A DNA stretch of 64,000 nt from Marinirhabdus sp050859505 (GCF_050859505.1 NZ_CP193934.1:2852001-2916000); one strand, 5' to 3'; positions 18,221 to 26,517 are shown, counted from the first letter of the stretch. Notes: a model not told the origin generated them from the sequence alone. Program-made: numbers and translations.

Positions 18221-19036
18221 ATGAAAAACCAATTTCTTGATATCGGCAAGGTTGCCGATGAAATGTTTAAGGAAACAAAAAATAATATTGAGCAATTATC
18301 AATTTTCAGGATCTTTGTACTTTCGGTATTGGCAGGTGCATTTATTACATTTGGAGCACTCTTTTCAATTCTGATTTCGGCTGGAGTGGAAACGCTGGGA
18401 ACGAAACTATTGTTACAGGGTTTTGGATTTTCAGTTGGTTTTTTTATGGTGATTATGACTGGTGCATTACTGTTTTCTGAAACAAATGTGGTACTGCCTA
18501 CCTCCATTCTTAATTGTACAACGAAACAACTCATTGGGAACGTACTCAAATTTTGGAGCATAACCATAGTGGGTAACGTAGTGGGTGCCCTTTTAACTGG
18601 ATGGCTCATAAATTTCGCCCACGAATATCCGCAAGAGGTGCAAGCAGAACTTTTCCATATCATCGAAAAGAAAATGCATTACGCGGAGGTGCGAACTAGT
18701 GCAAGTTGGTTACAAGCTGTTATTTCCGGAATGTTTGGAAATATGCTGGTAGGTGTAGCTGCGGTTATGGCATTAATGGGGAAGACCATTGTTGGAAAGT
18801 ATGTGCCTATATTTTTGGCTGTTTCTTTATTTGTTGCCGCAAATTTTCAACATAGCCCTGCAAATATGGGTTATTTTTCAATCGCTATTCCAATGGGTCA
18901 CGCTACCCCTTGGGCAGATGCAATTTTATGGAACATCCTGCCCGCTGCTCTTGGAAATATCATAGGCGGAACTTTGCTAATAGCCCTCCCCTTGTATTAT
19001 ATTTTTGCCGATAGAAAATCTCTAAAAGACGAATAG
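18221..19036 (+). CDS. Formate/nitrite transporter family protein
   Basis: A 271-residue inner-membrane protein with six hydrophobic helices in the FNT pattern: ILVLSVLAGAFITFGALFS-like helix 1, GALLFSETNVV, the helix pair around GNVVGALLTG, and HSPANMGYFS with the late GNIIGGTLLIALPLYYIF. FNT channels conduct small monovalent anions (formate, nitrite, acetate, lactate, HS-). Placed 43 bp after the pyruvate-oxidase-like gene, an acetate or formate export role is likely but not shown. Confidence 0.85.
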   Translation: MKNQFLDIGKVADEMFKETKNNIEQLSIFRIFVLSVLAGAFITFGALFSILISAGVETLGTKLLLQGFGFSVGFFMVIMTGALLFSETNVVLPTSILNCTTKQLIGNVLKFWSITIVGNVVGALLTGWLINFAHEYPQEVQAELFHIIEKKMHYAEVRTSASWLQAVISGMFGNMLVGVAAVMALMGKTIVGKYVPIFLAVSLFVAANFQHSPANMGYFSIAIPMGHATPWADAILWNILPAALGNIIGGTLLIALPLYYIFADRKSLKDE

Positions 19037-19080
19037 AATTGCAAATCGAGATAAAAGATATAACTAATTTTATTGATCCT

Positions 19081-19797
19081 TTATAATTTAGCTTTAGAAA
19101 GAGCTTCTTTGAATTCTTCAGTTGTAAATATATGGCTGGTGATCATTCTTAAATTCATTAGAGCTGCTTGAAATGTATCTAAGCCAGGTAACTTTGCACT
19201 ACCACTAGCATCGGCAATTACTGCAATTTCAAAACCTTCTTCTAGTAGTTGGCGGGTGTGTGATTCTAAACATAGGTTTGTAGACATCCCAGCCATAAGC
19301 ACCTTTTGAATTTTATATTTTCTTAATTGTAGGCTAAGATCGTTATTTTGTGGCCCATATAATTTATGAGGGTTGCATAAAATAATATTGTCTTTTTCTA
19401 AGTATTGTTTGAATTCATCTAAAAAATCTGCACCAGAATTTTCAAAACCTTCCATATCCAGCATTCCTTTTCTCTTATACATTTCTTTAGAATGCATGAA
19501 CTTTTCCAAAGCCCCACCAAATTTCCAGCCTTTATCTGTTGGGAAAAAATAATGTGGAGAAATAAAGACTTTTATGCCATTTTCTTGTGCGAGCTTAAAA
19601 ACCTCGCTCATATTTTCTATGGTATTATTTTCCTTTACGCTCTCTTTTACAATCGGCCATGCAACCCCATCAGATCTCAGGAAATCATTCTGAGGATCCG
19701 TGATTACAATCGCGGTATTTTTGTCAATTTCAAATCCCGGATCTGGAATTCCTGCTTCTTTCGCTGCTTTGATAACTTCCCATTCAGTACTTTTCAT
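19081..19797 (-). CDS. Isochorismatase-like cysteine hydrolase
   Basis: A 238-residue protein with the catalytic triad of the isochorismatase/nicotinamidase superfamily: D34 (VITDPQNDF), K145 (NPHKLYG) and C176 (MSTNLCLESHTR). The N-terminal extension of about 25 residues and the FTTEEF tail are like those of plant-peroxide-induced RutB/YcaC-like members. The substrate (an amide or vinyl ether) cannot be told from sequence. It converges on the FNT gene with a 44-bp gap and no clear terminator. Confidence 0.85.
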   Translation of the reverse strand: MKSTEWEVIKAAKEAGIPDPGFEIDKNTAIVITDPQNDFLRSDGVAWPIVKESVKENNTIENMSEVFKLAQENGIKVFISPHYFFPTDKGWKFGGALEKFMHSKEMYKRKGMLDMEGFENSGADFLDEFKQYLEKDNIILCNPHKLYGPQNNDLSLQLRKYKIQKVLMAGMSTNLCLESHTRQLLEEGFEIAVIADASGSAKLPGLDTFQAALMNLRMITSHIFTTEEFKEALSKAKL

Positions 19798-20215
19798 AAT
19801 TTTAAATTTTAATAGTTAATAGTTCACCTTTACTCGAGGTGATGCTAAATGTTGTTGGGAAGTTATATCAGGAATTTGTTTTTAAATCTATGTTTAACAT
19901 AAGTTAACGAAATAATTAACTGATTTCAAAGAGGAGTTAACATACCTATTAAATTAGTATGAATATTAACTATAGAAAGACAGCTATCTATAGTGCTTAT
20001 ATTGACCATCATAGATGGATCGATGATATGGGTTTGGAAGCTAGAGCCGCATCTCAATGCACATGCAAAATGAACGCTTATTGCGTTCTCATGGTTTGTT
20101 ATCATACAACTACAAAAGCCTCACTTTCAATAGGATTTAAACTTTTAAATTAAAAATACGCAAACAAATGGAACTGCTTTGGACATACATTGATTTCCAC
20201 CCCAAGGATGGGGGC
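19798..20215. other. Intergenic region with a solo repeat copy
   Basis: About 420 bp without a credible gene. It contains a diverged single copy of the 102-bp repeat at 20054-20138. A 64-codon ORF crossing that copy has no family resemblance and looks spurious. The right end leads into the terminator of the SCO gene. Confidence 0.5.
20054..20138. repeat. Diverged solo copy of the 102-bp repeat
   Basis: The stretch AAAATGAACGCTTATTGCGT, then TCTCAT, a CATAC element, ACAAAAG and AGGATTT appear in the same order and near the same spacing as in the tandem array at 26 kb (AAAATGAACGCTCAACGCGT, TCTCAT, CATACGC, ACAAAAG, AGGATTT). Both have the same imperfect hairpin around the GAACGC...GCGTTC core. 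It is therefore a dispersed family rather than a purely local tandem. Confidence 0.6.
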
Positions 20216-20245
20216 AAAAAAAAGACCACTATTAGTAGTGATCTC
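20216..20245 (-). terminator. Terminator after SCO gene
   Basis: On the minus strand AGATCACTA and TAGTGGTCT form a 9-bp stem (one wobble) with a CTAA loop, followed by nine T residues. It lies 53 bp after the SCO stop. Confidence 0.8.
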
Positions 20246-20297
20246 TTGAAGTCGGGAGGATATGAGTTATTTAAATACTATTAAATAATATAATTCA

Positions 20298-20990
20298 TTA
20301 TTCCTCAGTTTTCAACGTCTTTATATCTGTAATCAATTGTGCTATGGAAGCTCTATTTAAGCCATTGTAAATGCCTCGTATATGTTTGTTTTTATCAATG
20401 AGAAGGAAGTTTTCAGTATGTAGAAAATCGTCTAGTTCTTTTGGTTCACCCAAATCATTTTCAACAAAATATTGGTCTCTACCTAAACTGTAAATCTCTA
20501 TTTTGTCCCCAGTAACCAAATGCCATTTGTTAGCTATTACATCATTATTTTTGGCATATTCTTTTAGAACAGGCACTGAATCTGTTGTGGGCATTACTGA
20601 ATGTGAAAGCAGTAGTATTTCAGGATCAGTTTTAAACTCCTCCTGCAGTTTAAACATATTATCTGCCATTTGCGGACAAATACCCGGGCACACTGTAAAA
20701 AAGAAATTAGTCACATATATCTTATCCTCGAAAGTATTTTGAGTGATAGTGTCCCCTAATTGATTCAACAACTTAAAATCTGGGATCTTATGAAAACTTT
20801 GTTCTTCCGAAGTACCTGGTGTTACCCATTTGGGAGTAAACGACTCCTCATTGTAATATGGTAAATGGTCGGTTCTACTGGTTTCTACTACCTGTGTGTT
20901 TTCCTTCTTCACCTCGTTTTTACAACTTATATAAATGACACATATAAGTGAAAATATCAATACTCCTTTAATTTCTAATAATAGTTTCAT
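20298..20990 (-). CDS. SCO1/SenC family lipoprotein
   Basis: A 230-residue thioredoxin-fold protein with a lipoprotein signal (VIYISCKN, Cys 23). It keeps the copper ligands of SCO proteins: C101-x3-C105 (TVCPGICP) and H191 (FLHTENFLL), with the usual MADNMFKLQ helix. SCO proteins deliver or reduce copper for cytochrome c oxidase CuA, or act as thiol reductases. It overlaps the upstream YwqK gene by 23 bp and is the last gene of a minus-strand group that also holds YHYH proteins. Copper handling is likely. Confidence 0.9.
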   Translation of the reverse strand: MKLLLEIKGVLIFSLICVIYISCKNEVKKENTQVVETSRTDHLPYYNEESFTPKWVTPGTSEEQSFHKIPDFKLLNQLGDTITQNTFEDKIYVTNFFFTVCPGICPQMADNMFKLQEEFKTDPEILLLSHSVMPTTDSVPVLKEYAKNNDVIANKWHLVTGDKIEIYSLGRDQYFVENDLGEPKELDDFLHTENFLLIDKNKHIRGIYNGLNRASIAQLITDIKTLKTEE

Positions 20991-21585
20991 CTTCTAATTT
21001 ATAACACGAATTTGCTTTTCGCATACCAAAAATACGTCCATTTTTAGCTTCGTAATTAACATATAATTTTCCATTTTCTAACCAGGCTTGCTGTAATCCA
21101 CGCTCGTTGCCGTCCACCAATTGGCGTTTCTTCGCCAGTTGTCCAGATGCATACCACTCCCGCTCTATTCCCTGCTTTATACCATCTACATAATTAGATT
21201 GTGCAGCAAGCACTCCGTTTTCCCACCAACTTTTATAGTCACTATGCAACCTGTTATTTTTATAATGGGATTCTATTCTAAGAACCCCATTTTCTGACCA
21301 TTTTTTTGCAATACCTTCTCTCTTTCCCAGGTGATACCCTATTCTTTCCGCCAAGGTATCATTAGGATAGTATCGTAAAGAATATCCTGAATAGAGCTGG
21401 TCTTTATAATACCACCTACCTTCCAACTGATTAAGAACCAAATCTTCCTTTAGTATCTCAGTAGTATTTATTACAAGTATCTTTTCCTCAAGGATAGCAA
21501 GATCATTTTCCTTGTTGTTCAATGAAATATCACTGCAACTGATACATAAGACGATGGTTACAAGTAGTATAAGAAGTGATTTCAT
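20968..21585 (-). CDS. YwqK/MORN-repeat lipoprotein
   Basis: A 205-residue protein with a lipoprotein signal (VLCISCSD) and a series of MORN-like repeats: YKDQLYSGYSLRYYPNDTLA, HLGKREGIAKKWSENGVLR, ENGVLAAQSNYVDGIKQGI and EWYASGQLAKKRQLVDGNER. Databases label such proteins YwqK family antitoxins, but without a toxin partner that label is misleading here. The repeats probably form an extended beta sheet. It overlaps the SCO gene start by 23 bp and ends the gap to the YHYH gene by 7 bp. Confidence 0.8.
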   Translation of the reverse strand: MKSLLILLVTIVLCISCSDISLNNKENDLAILEEKILVINTTEILKEDLVLNQLEGRWYYKDQLYSGYSLRYYPNDTLAERIGYHLGKREGIAKKWSENGVLRIESHYKNNRLHSDYKSWWENGVLAAQSNYVDGIKQGIEREWYASGQLAKKRQLVDGNERGLQQAWLENGKLYVNYEAKNGRIFGMRKANSCYKLEDETIIRN

Positions 21586-21592
21586 AGCTAGT

Positions 21593-22351
21593 TTAATATC
21601 CTTGATACGGCCCTGTGAAAGCTATATATGATCCTGTGTTTGAATACAATTCATTAATTATATGATAATGATATTCTTCTTCACCTACAGTATATTGCGT
21701 GGTCGTTGTGTGTCCTCCTGATGCGTCTAGATCTGTTGGATACGTTCCGGTAGCATTACATTTTCTACCATAGAGAAATACACCGTCCAATAAAATCCCG
21801 ACTAAGTTTTCATCATCATTTGTAAACGCTTTAGGCTCTAGGTGATAATGATATACTCCCGGGCCTATGTGTGCTCCTGTCCAGTCTAAGCTGGCAGCAG
21901 CTTGATCTAATGGACCACCGCCTTCCTGATCGTTAAATATTGAGGACCCACTTACGGCAATACCAATGGTGCCTAATTGTGTAGCGACCGTACTTCCGGT
22001 TAAATTAGGTGTTGCATCTACCGTTATAGTCGTCGCATTATTATTACTCGAAATAATAGAAGGTGTTAATTCAACATCCGGCTCGTCTCTATATAGCGGA
22101 TTTCCGTCTCCCCAATAAACAGTCTCGTGATTTGGTAATCCTGTGGTTTCTATGACCACATTTGAGCCATCTAAATAAATAGTGGTAGCTTCAGTATTAA
22201 ATGCAGCGAAAGCGGCGTGTAATTCTGTTGCAGCGGGTTCTTCATCGGTTATAGTGTCATCATCATCGCTAGAACAAGCAACGAATACGAAAGAGGACAT
22301 TAAAAAAATAAATGTCAACGTTTTGAATCTAAATTTTGTTTGTTTTTTCAT
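21593..22351 (-). CDS. YHYH domain lipoprotein 1
   Basis: I start at ATG 22351 (MKKQTKFRFKTLTFIFLMSS) because it opens a lipoprotein signal with lipobox FVACSSDDDD; a longer frame to 22525 runs through the upstream terminator. The 252-residue product has the YHYH family hallmarks: GPGVYHYHLEP, the GILLDGVFLYG loop, DLDASGGHTT and EYHYHIINE. These His-rich beta proteins are secreted and of unknown role, often found beside EF-hand and two-component genes in flavobacteria. The His clusters could bind metal. Confidence 0.85.
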   Translation of the reverse strand: MKKQTKFRFKTLTFIFLMSSFVFVACSSDDDDTITDEEPAATELHAAFAAFNTEATTIYLDGSNVVIETTGLPNHETVYWGDGNPLYRDEPDVELTPSIISSNNNATTITVDATPNLTGSTVATQLGTIGIAVSGSSIFNDQEGGGPLDQAAASLDWTGAHIGPGVYHYHLEPKAFTNDDENLVGILLDGVFLYGRKCNATGTYPTDLDASGGHTTTTQYTVGEEEYHYHIINELYSNTGSYIAFTGPYQGY

Positions 22352-22483
22352 AATTAGGCATTTTAAAATTATAGTAAAATTTATTTTATGGATTAAAATT
22401 AGTGCATTTGAATACAGTAAAATTTGGTAATCAACCAACCAGGGACTACTTTCTGTGAATGATGGTTTTTCTTCAGTAAACAT

Positions 22484-22514
22484 AAAAAAGGCTTCGCAAT
22501 CGCTCACGAAGCCT
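22484..22514 (-). terminator. Terminator after YHYH gene 2
   Basis: On the minus strand AGGCTTCG (complement of 22507-22514) and CGAAGCCT (complement of 22489-22496) form an 8-bp stem followed by a run of T residues. It lies 39 bp after the stop of the second YHYH gene. Confidence 0.85.
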
Positions 22515-22552
22515 CTGACTAACAAACCAAATAATTCTAATTAACATGCTTT

Positions 22553-23494
22553 TTAGTGGTCATGTTGCGGTCGCTCTCCGCCGGGTAGTCTCTCGCCAGG
22601 CGGTGGACCGTGCCGTTCTTCTTCAAATTCGCCCATCAAACAGCGAGGTATATAGGGATAGGTATCTGTGACCAGATAGGCATATGTTCCGTCTATGATT
22701 GTACCGTTACATTCATCGAGATTACCCAGTCCTTCCACATATTCCCAATCTGAAACAAAAGTGCCATCTGGATCACTGTTTTGAATTGGAACATCCAGGT
22801 GAGTCCCCGGTCTGTCATAAGCGCAGTTTTCACCCTCACGATTCTCATCATAAAGCCGAAAACTAGGAGTATAAACCCCGCTTTTAGAATAGTACATGGC
22901 AAATCCATCTTTAGCAAACCCTACGTGCACCAAATCTTCACCCGTATCAAACGCTTCTATCATCGAAGTAGGTGTACCGTGGTAGTGGTAAGCACCCGTA
23001 GGCTGCACATGTGCATTATTGAAATCCAGACCCATATCTATCAAGTCTTGTTTAGCCTCCACACGATAGTTCTCTCCGCTTTCGCATAGTACCACCTCTG
23101 CAGTCTGCGGTTCAAATTTAATTCCATTTAGGGCTACACCTGGTTCTCGTACCCATAGTGCTTCCCCACTATATGTAGGGTTTACAGGTAGTGCGTACGT
23201 TACATTTTGTGGTTGTATGGTGTTGGGGTTTCCGTCATTAGGGAATGTCCCTGTTTTATGGTTTGGTAACGCATTGGTTTCCATCGTGCGAGTAGTGCCT
23301 TTTACAGTCACAACTGTTTTGGTGCCGTACAGAGCATCTTCCAGTGTGTATGAATCAAAATAATCCTGTTGCTCGTGGGTATGGCTGTTCGCATCGTGAC
23401 TGTGCAAAGCTGTTGTATTCTGATTTTTACATCCTGTAAGAATAGTAGCAAGGATGATTATGCCTGTATACTTTAGATTTTTTATTCCTTTCAT
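22553..23494 (-). CDS. YHYH domain lipoprotein 2
   Basis: A 313-residue protein with a lipoprotein signal (IILATILTGCKNQ) followed by a His-rich stretch (HSHDANSHTHEQQ) and the YHYH domain: NHKTGTFPNDGNPN, PTGAYHYHGTP, HVGFAKDGFAMYY and a CxGTIIDGTYAYLVTDTYPY end. The last 25 residues are rich in Pro, Gly and Arg and end in HDH. It is a distant paralog of the next YHYH gene. The N-terminal His cluster suggests metal binding, in keeping with the SCO gene nearby. Confidence 0.85.
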   Translation of the reverse strand: MKGIKNLKYTGIIILATILTGCKNQNTTALHSHDANSHTHEQQDYFDSYTLEDALYGTKTVVTVKGTTRTMETNALPNHKTGTFPNDGNPNTIQPQNVTYALPVNPTYSGEALWVREPGVALNGIKFEPQTAEVVLCESGENYRVEAKQDLIDMGLDFNNAHVQPTGAYHYHGTPTSMIEAFDTGEDLVHVGFAKDGFAMYYSKSGVYTPSFRLYDENREGENCAYDRPGTHLDVPIQNSDPDGTFVSDWEYVEGLGNLDECNGTIIDGTYAYLVTDTYPYIPRCLMGEFEEERHGPPPGERLPGGERPQHDH

Positions 23495-23513
23495 TTCTCT
23501 TTATTTTTAATGG

Positions 23514-23542
23514 AAATAAAGTCCCGCAATTACTTGCGGGAC
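23514..23542 (-). terminator. Terminator after EF-hand gene
   Basis: GTCCCGCAA (23521-23529) and TTGCGGGAC (23534-23542) form a perfect 9-bp stem with a 4-base loop; on the minus strand a T-rich tail follows. It lies between the EF-hand gene and YHYH gene 2. Confidence 0.85.
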
Positions 23543-23595
23543 CTTAATCAAACAACTAACCAATCATGAAAAACTATTAAAATTTACTTTTATCT

Positions 23596-23886
23596 TTAAT
23601 TTTTACGTTCTCTCCCTTTAGGTTTTGGAGCTTTCTCAAATTCTTTTTTTGTAATAAAGCCATCTTCGTTTGTATCTACTTTGCTAAAGTCATTTTTTAA
23701 AGGGCCTTTTAATTCTGACTTTGAAAGTTTACCATCGTCATTTTTGTCCATTTGTTTTAATAGCGCTGCATATGTTGGCGGCTCTTTTTGTTCGTTGTTT
23801 TGGTGTGGCTGAGCGTTTGAAACTCCCGCAACTGCCATGCAGCATACTACTGCAAATGCTACCGATTTTAAATTCATACATTTCAT
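23596..23886 (-). CDS. Secreted EF-hand protein
   Basis: A 96-residue protein with a signal peptide (MKCMNLKSVAFAVVCCMAVA...SNA) and two EF-hand loops: DKNDDGKLSKSEL and DTNEDGFITKKEF. Each has Asp/Asn ligands and the closing Glu, so two Ca2+ sites are expected. It is transcribed towards the YHYH genes and away from the LytS/LytTR pair, and is probably a member of that regulon. Confidence 0.88.
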   Translation of the reverse strand: MKCMNLKSVAFAVVCCMAVAGVSNAQPHQNNEQKEPPTYAALLKQMDKNDDGKLSKSELKGPLKNDFSKVDTNEDGFITKKEFEKAPKPKGRERKN

Positions 23887-24077
23887 AATTTTTGTTTTTA
23901 TGTTACACTAATAAGACGACAAAGGTTGTACTAAGTTTTATTCGTACGTTGAGTTTTCAGTAGAAGGCTTCCTCTTTTCAGTGAATCATTAAAATCGTTC
24001 AGCGAATTGTGATTTTTCAGTAGGCAAAATCAAGGTTTTCGACTTAGGAAGATAAAAATTAGTGCTTTATTTGTGTT

Positions 24078-25082
24078 ATGAAAATAAGAGTTCACATAGT
24101 CGCTCAACTAGTATTATGGGCTTTAGTATGGGTTGTTATAGGGCTAAACCAAAGGGATATTACAAAATTTCTACCGGCAAATAGTTTTGCTTTTGGGTTT
24201 CAGGTTCTAATGGTATTAATGGCTTCCTATTTTGTAGCGCCACGGTTTTTATTCCAAAAAAAGTATGTTTCATTTATACTTATTTCAGTAGCATCACTAG
24301 TAGTAAGTGCTTTTCTTTCTTCTGAAGCTATGATAAGTCCACATACTCCAGGACCTAATGTTATTGAAGCACACCGCCCTCCATCTCCTATTGTGATTCA
24401 TTTATTGCTTATTTCGGTAAGTTATATTTTAAGCATTTTGGCAGAAACATTTCTCTTTGCACAGAAGAAAGAAGAAGCCATGGCAAAACAAACCGTAGCC
24501 CTTGTAGAAAGTGAGCTTAAGTTTTTAAAAATGCAGATCAATCCACATTTTCTCTTTAATTCTTTAAATAATATTTATGCGCTTTCCATTTCAAATTCAG
24601 AAAAAACACCAGAGAGTATTCATTCCCTTTCTGAAATGTTACGCTATGTAATTTATGAGTGTGAAAAACCTAAAGTACCTATTGAAAGAGAGCTGAAATA
24701 TATCGAAAATTATATCGAATTATTTAAGTTGAGAAGTAGCCAATCCTTCAATATTAATTTTACTAATAATTTGGAAAATACCACAACCCTAGTGGCTCCA
24801 ATGCTTTTTATTATTTTTATTGAAAATGCCTTTAAGCATAGTGGCATTGAAAAAAGAGGAGATTCTTTTGTACATATTACGTTAGAATCTGCCAGCGATA
24901 CCTTAATTTTAAGTGTTGAAAACAGCCTGCCTAAAGAGAAAATTAATAAAGATGAAAATAGCGGAATTGGACTAACTAACGCTAAAAAGCGTTTGGAAAT
25001 ATCGTATCCAGATAGGCACGAGTTACTAATTGAAGATGATTCCACCTATAAAGTAATTTTAAAATTGTACGCAGATGCATAA
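24078..25082 (+). CDS. LytS/YehU-type sensor histidine kinase
   Basis: A 334-residue kinase. Four hydrophobic segments (about 8-24, 38-55, 64-82 and 104-126) form the membrane sensor. After a short coiled coil, the His_kinase motif LKMQINPHFLFNSLNNIYAL carries the phospho-acceptor H157. The ATPase domain has IFIENAFKHS and GIGLTNAKKRLE. It overlaps the response regulator by 8 bp. The divergent EF-hand and YHYH genes are its likely targets (inference from conserved grouping in flavobacteria). Confidence 0.93.
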   Translation: MKIRVHIVAQLVLWALVWVVIGLNQRDITKFLPANSFAFGFQVLMVLMASYFVAPRFLFQKKYVSFILISVASLVVSAFLSSEAMISPHTPGPNVIEAHRPPSPIVIHLLLISVSYILSILAETFLFAQKKEEAMAKQTVALVESELKFLKMQINPHFLFNSLNNIYALSISNSEKTPESIHSLSEMLRYVIYECEKPKVPIERELKYIENYIELFKLRSSQSFNINFTNNLENTTTLVAPMLFIIFIENAFKHSGIEKRGDSFVHITLESASDTLILSVENSLPKEKINKDENSGIGLTNAKKRLEISYPDRHELLIEDDSTYKVILKLYADA

Positions 25083-25755
25083 ATTAAAATGTATAGTAGT
25101 AGATGATGAAGAATTGGCCAGAGGACTCATTAAAACCTACATCGATACACTAGAATATTTAGAATGTGTAGCAACTTTTGAGAGTCCATTAGAAGCGCTC
25201 ACGGTATTAAAATCTTCTAAAATAGATCTATTATTTTTAGACATTCAAATGCCCGATATTAAGGGTACCGAATTTGCCGAACTAATAGATACAACAGAAA
25301 CCCGTATCATATTTACCACAGCCTATTCAGAATATGCTTTGAAAGGTTTTGAGCTGAATGCGTTGGATTATCTGGTAAAACCAATCACATTTAAAAGGTT
25401 TTTGAGCGCAGTAGAAAAATTTCCAAAGAGTGAGATTGCGACAGATAATTACCTTGTCATAAAATCTGGTTACGATTTGCACAAAGTTTTACTGGTTGAC
25501 ATACTATATATTGAAAGTGATAGTGAATACGTTAATTATTACTTTGAGAATGGTAAGAAAATAATGGCCAATCAGTCTTTGAGTAAATTAGTAGCCAGCT
25601 TACCAGATTATTTTTTGAGAGTTCATAGATCCTATATTGTAAACAAACACAAGGTTACGGGGTTAAAAGGGAGAGATTTATTGCTATCAGAAAAGCAAAT
25701 ACCTGTGAGTGATAGTTATTATGATATAGTAAAAAAAGAATTGTTTACATCTTGA
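25075..25755 (+). CDS. LytTR response regulator
   Basis: A 226-residue two-domain protein. The receiver has the acidic pair D10-D11, phospho-acceptor D56 (LLFLDIQMP), a Thr near 80 (IIFTTAYS) and Lys at about 101 (DYLVKPI). The LytTR DNA-binding domain follows (about 125-226: ILYIESDSEYVNYYF, LSKLVASLPDYFLRVHRSYIV). It pairs with the kinase it overlaps. Confidence 0.94.
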   Translation: MHKLKCIVVDDEELARGLIKTYIDTLEYLECVATFESPLEALTVLKSSKIDLLFLDIQMPDIKGTEFAELIDTTETRIIFTTAYSEYALKGFELNALDYLVKPITFKRFLSAVEKFPKSEIATDNYLVIKSGYDLHKVLLVDILYIESDSEYVNYYFENGKKIMANQSLSKLVASLPDYFLRVHRSYIVNKHKVTGLKGRDLLLSEKQIPVSDSYYDIVKKELFTS

Positions 25756-25954
25756 CAAACCCGTCTAAGCCTTTAGCATCTAAATACTTTTACATCAAAA
25801 TTGGCATAAAACAACTGCTGAATATTTACTTTACAGTTTATTATAATTGGTTAAAATGATTCTGGAAAAATTCTAAAAATTAAAATATTTTCATTGGCGA
25901 ATGAAGTTCAATATATATATCAGTGCTATTCACTATTCCTAGTGATCTTGGTAC
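25756..25954. other. Intergenic spacer before the tandem repeats
   Basis: About 200 bp with no ORF, hairpin or RNA gene that I can support. It leads into the tRNA-like sequence and the repeat array. Confidence 0.4.
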
Positions 25955-25972
25955 GTCGAGATGACAGGATTT
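25955..25972. repeat. tRNA-Pro 3'-end-like sequence, one mismatch
   Basis: GTCGAGATGACAGGATTT matches 63419-63436 (the tRNA-Pro 3' end and one flanking base) at 17 of 18 positions, in the same orientation. It is a second, older or alternative attachment-like copy, 471 bp left of the exact 13-bp copy at 26426. Confidence 0.45.
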
Positions 25973-26373
25973 ATAGAATCCTAATAAACCCGCAATGCAA
26001 ATCGAAAATGAACGCTCAATGCGTTCTTATTTTTTAGTTCCATACGCTTACAAAAGTTGCTCTTTAAAGGATTTGTAGAATCCTAATAAACCCGCAATGC
26101 AAATCGAAAATGAACGCTCAACGCGTTCTCATTTTTTAGTTCCATACGCTTACAAAAGTTGCTCTTTAAAGGATTTGCAGAATCCTAATAAACCCGCAAT
26201 GCAAATCGAAAATGAACGCTCAACGCGTTCTCATTTTTTAGTTCCATACGCTTACAAAAGTTGCTCTTTAAAGGATTTGCAGAATCCTAATAAACCCGCA
26301 ATGCAAATCGAAAATGAACGCTCAACGCGTTCTCATTTTTTAGTTCCATACGCTTACAAAAGTTACTCTTTTG
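25966..26373. repeat. Tandem array of four 102-bp repeats
   Basis: Units begin near 25966, 26068, 26170 and 26272. Each has a small hairpin (AGGATT/AATCCT), then TAATAAACCCGCAATGC, an imperfect hairpin around AAAATGAACGC...GCGTTCTCATTTT and an ACAAAAGTTGCTCTTT tail. Units 2-4 are nearly identical; unit 1 differs at a few bases (TCAATGCGTTCTTA). Because 102 is divisible by three, a repetitive open frame passes through, which I do not regard as a gene. There are no unique spacers, so this is not CRISPR. A diverged copy lies at 20.1 kb. Confidence 0.9.
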
Positions 26374-26384
26374 ACACTTCTGGA

Positions 26385-26418
26385 ACTAAAAAATGAACCA
26401 GTTACACTGGTTCATTTT
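26385..26418 (-). terminator. Likely displaced terminator of tRNA-Pro
   Basis: AAAATGAACCAGT (26390-26402), loop TAC, ACTGGTTCATTTT (26406-26418): a perfect 13-bp stem with a T run on the minus strand. It sits 8 bp left of the 13-bp copy of the tRNA-Pro 3' end. Joined across the island, it would follow tRNA-Pro(GGG) as its terminator. Confidence 0.65.
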
Positions 26419-26425
26419 CGGTTAA

Positions 26426-26438
26426 GTCGGGATGACAG
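26426..26438. repeat. Left attachment site (attL) candidate
   Basis: GTCGGGATGACAG, identical to the 3' terminal bases of tRNA-Pro at 63419-63431 and in the same orientation. No tRNA body is attached here. Confidence 0.65.
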
Positions 26439-26498
26439 AACTAACCGTCAATCCATATCTAATTAAATTTCAAATAGTTATGATGTATTTTTCAAAAC

Positions 26499-26517
26499 AG
26501 GTAACCGAATAGGTAAC
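26499..26517. repeat. Integrase arm-type repeat, left copy
   Basis: AGGTAACCGAATAGGTAAC, identical to 63298-63316 and in the same orientation. The similarity continues without gaps for about 16 more bases (30 of 35 identical overall). The unit itself holds two AGGTAAC words 12 bp apart. Confidence 0.6.

Noticed and set aside
19959..20153. 64-codon ORF upstream of the SCO terminator
   Set aside because: It crosses the solo repeat copy, has odd composition and matches no family.
20968..21585. Toxin-antitoxin system (YwqK label)
   Set aside because: No toxin partner; the protein is a lipoprotein with MORN-like repeats.
25966..26373. CRISPR-like array
   Set aside because: Units are contiguous 102-bp copies without unique spacers, and no cas genes occur.
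26097..26396. Open frame with a 34-residue repeat (MQIENERSTR...)
   Set aside because: It is a by-product of the 102-bp repeat length being divisible by three; no ribosome binding site or family resemblance.
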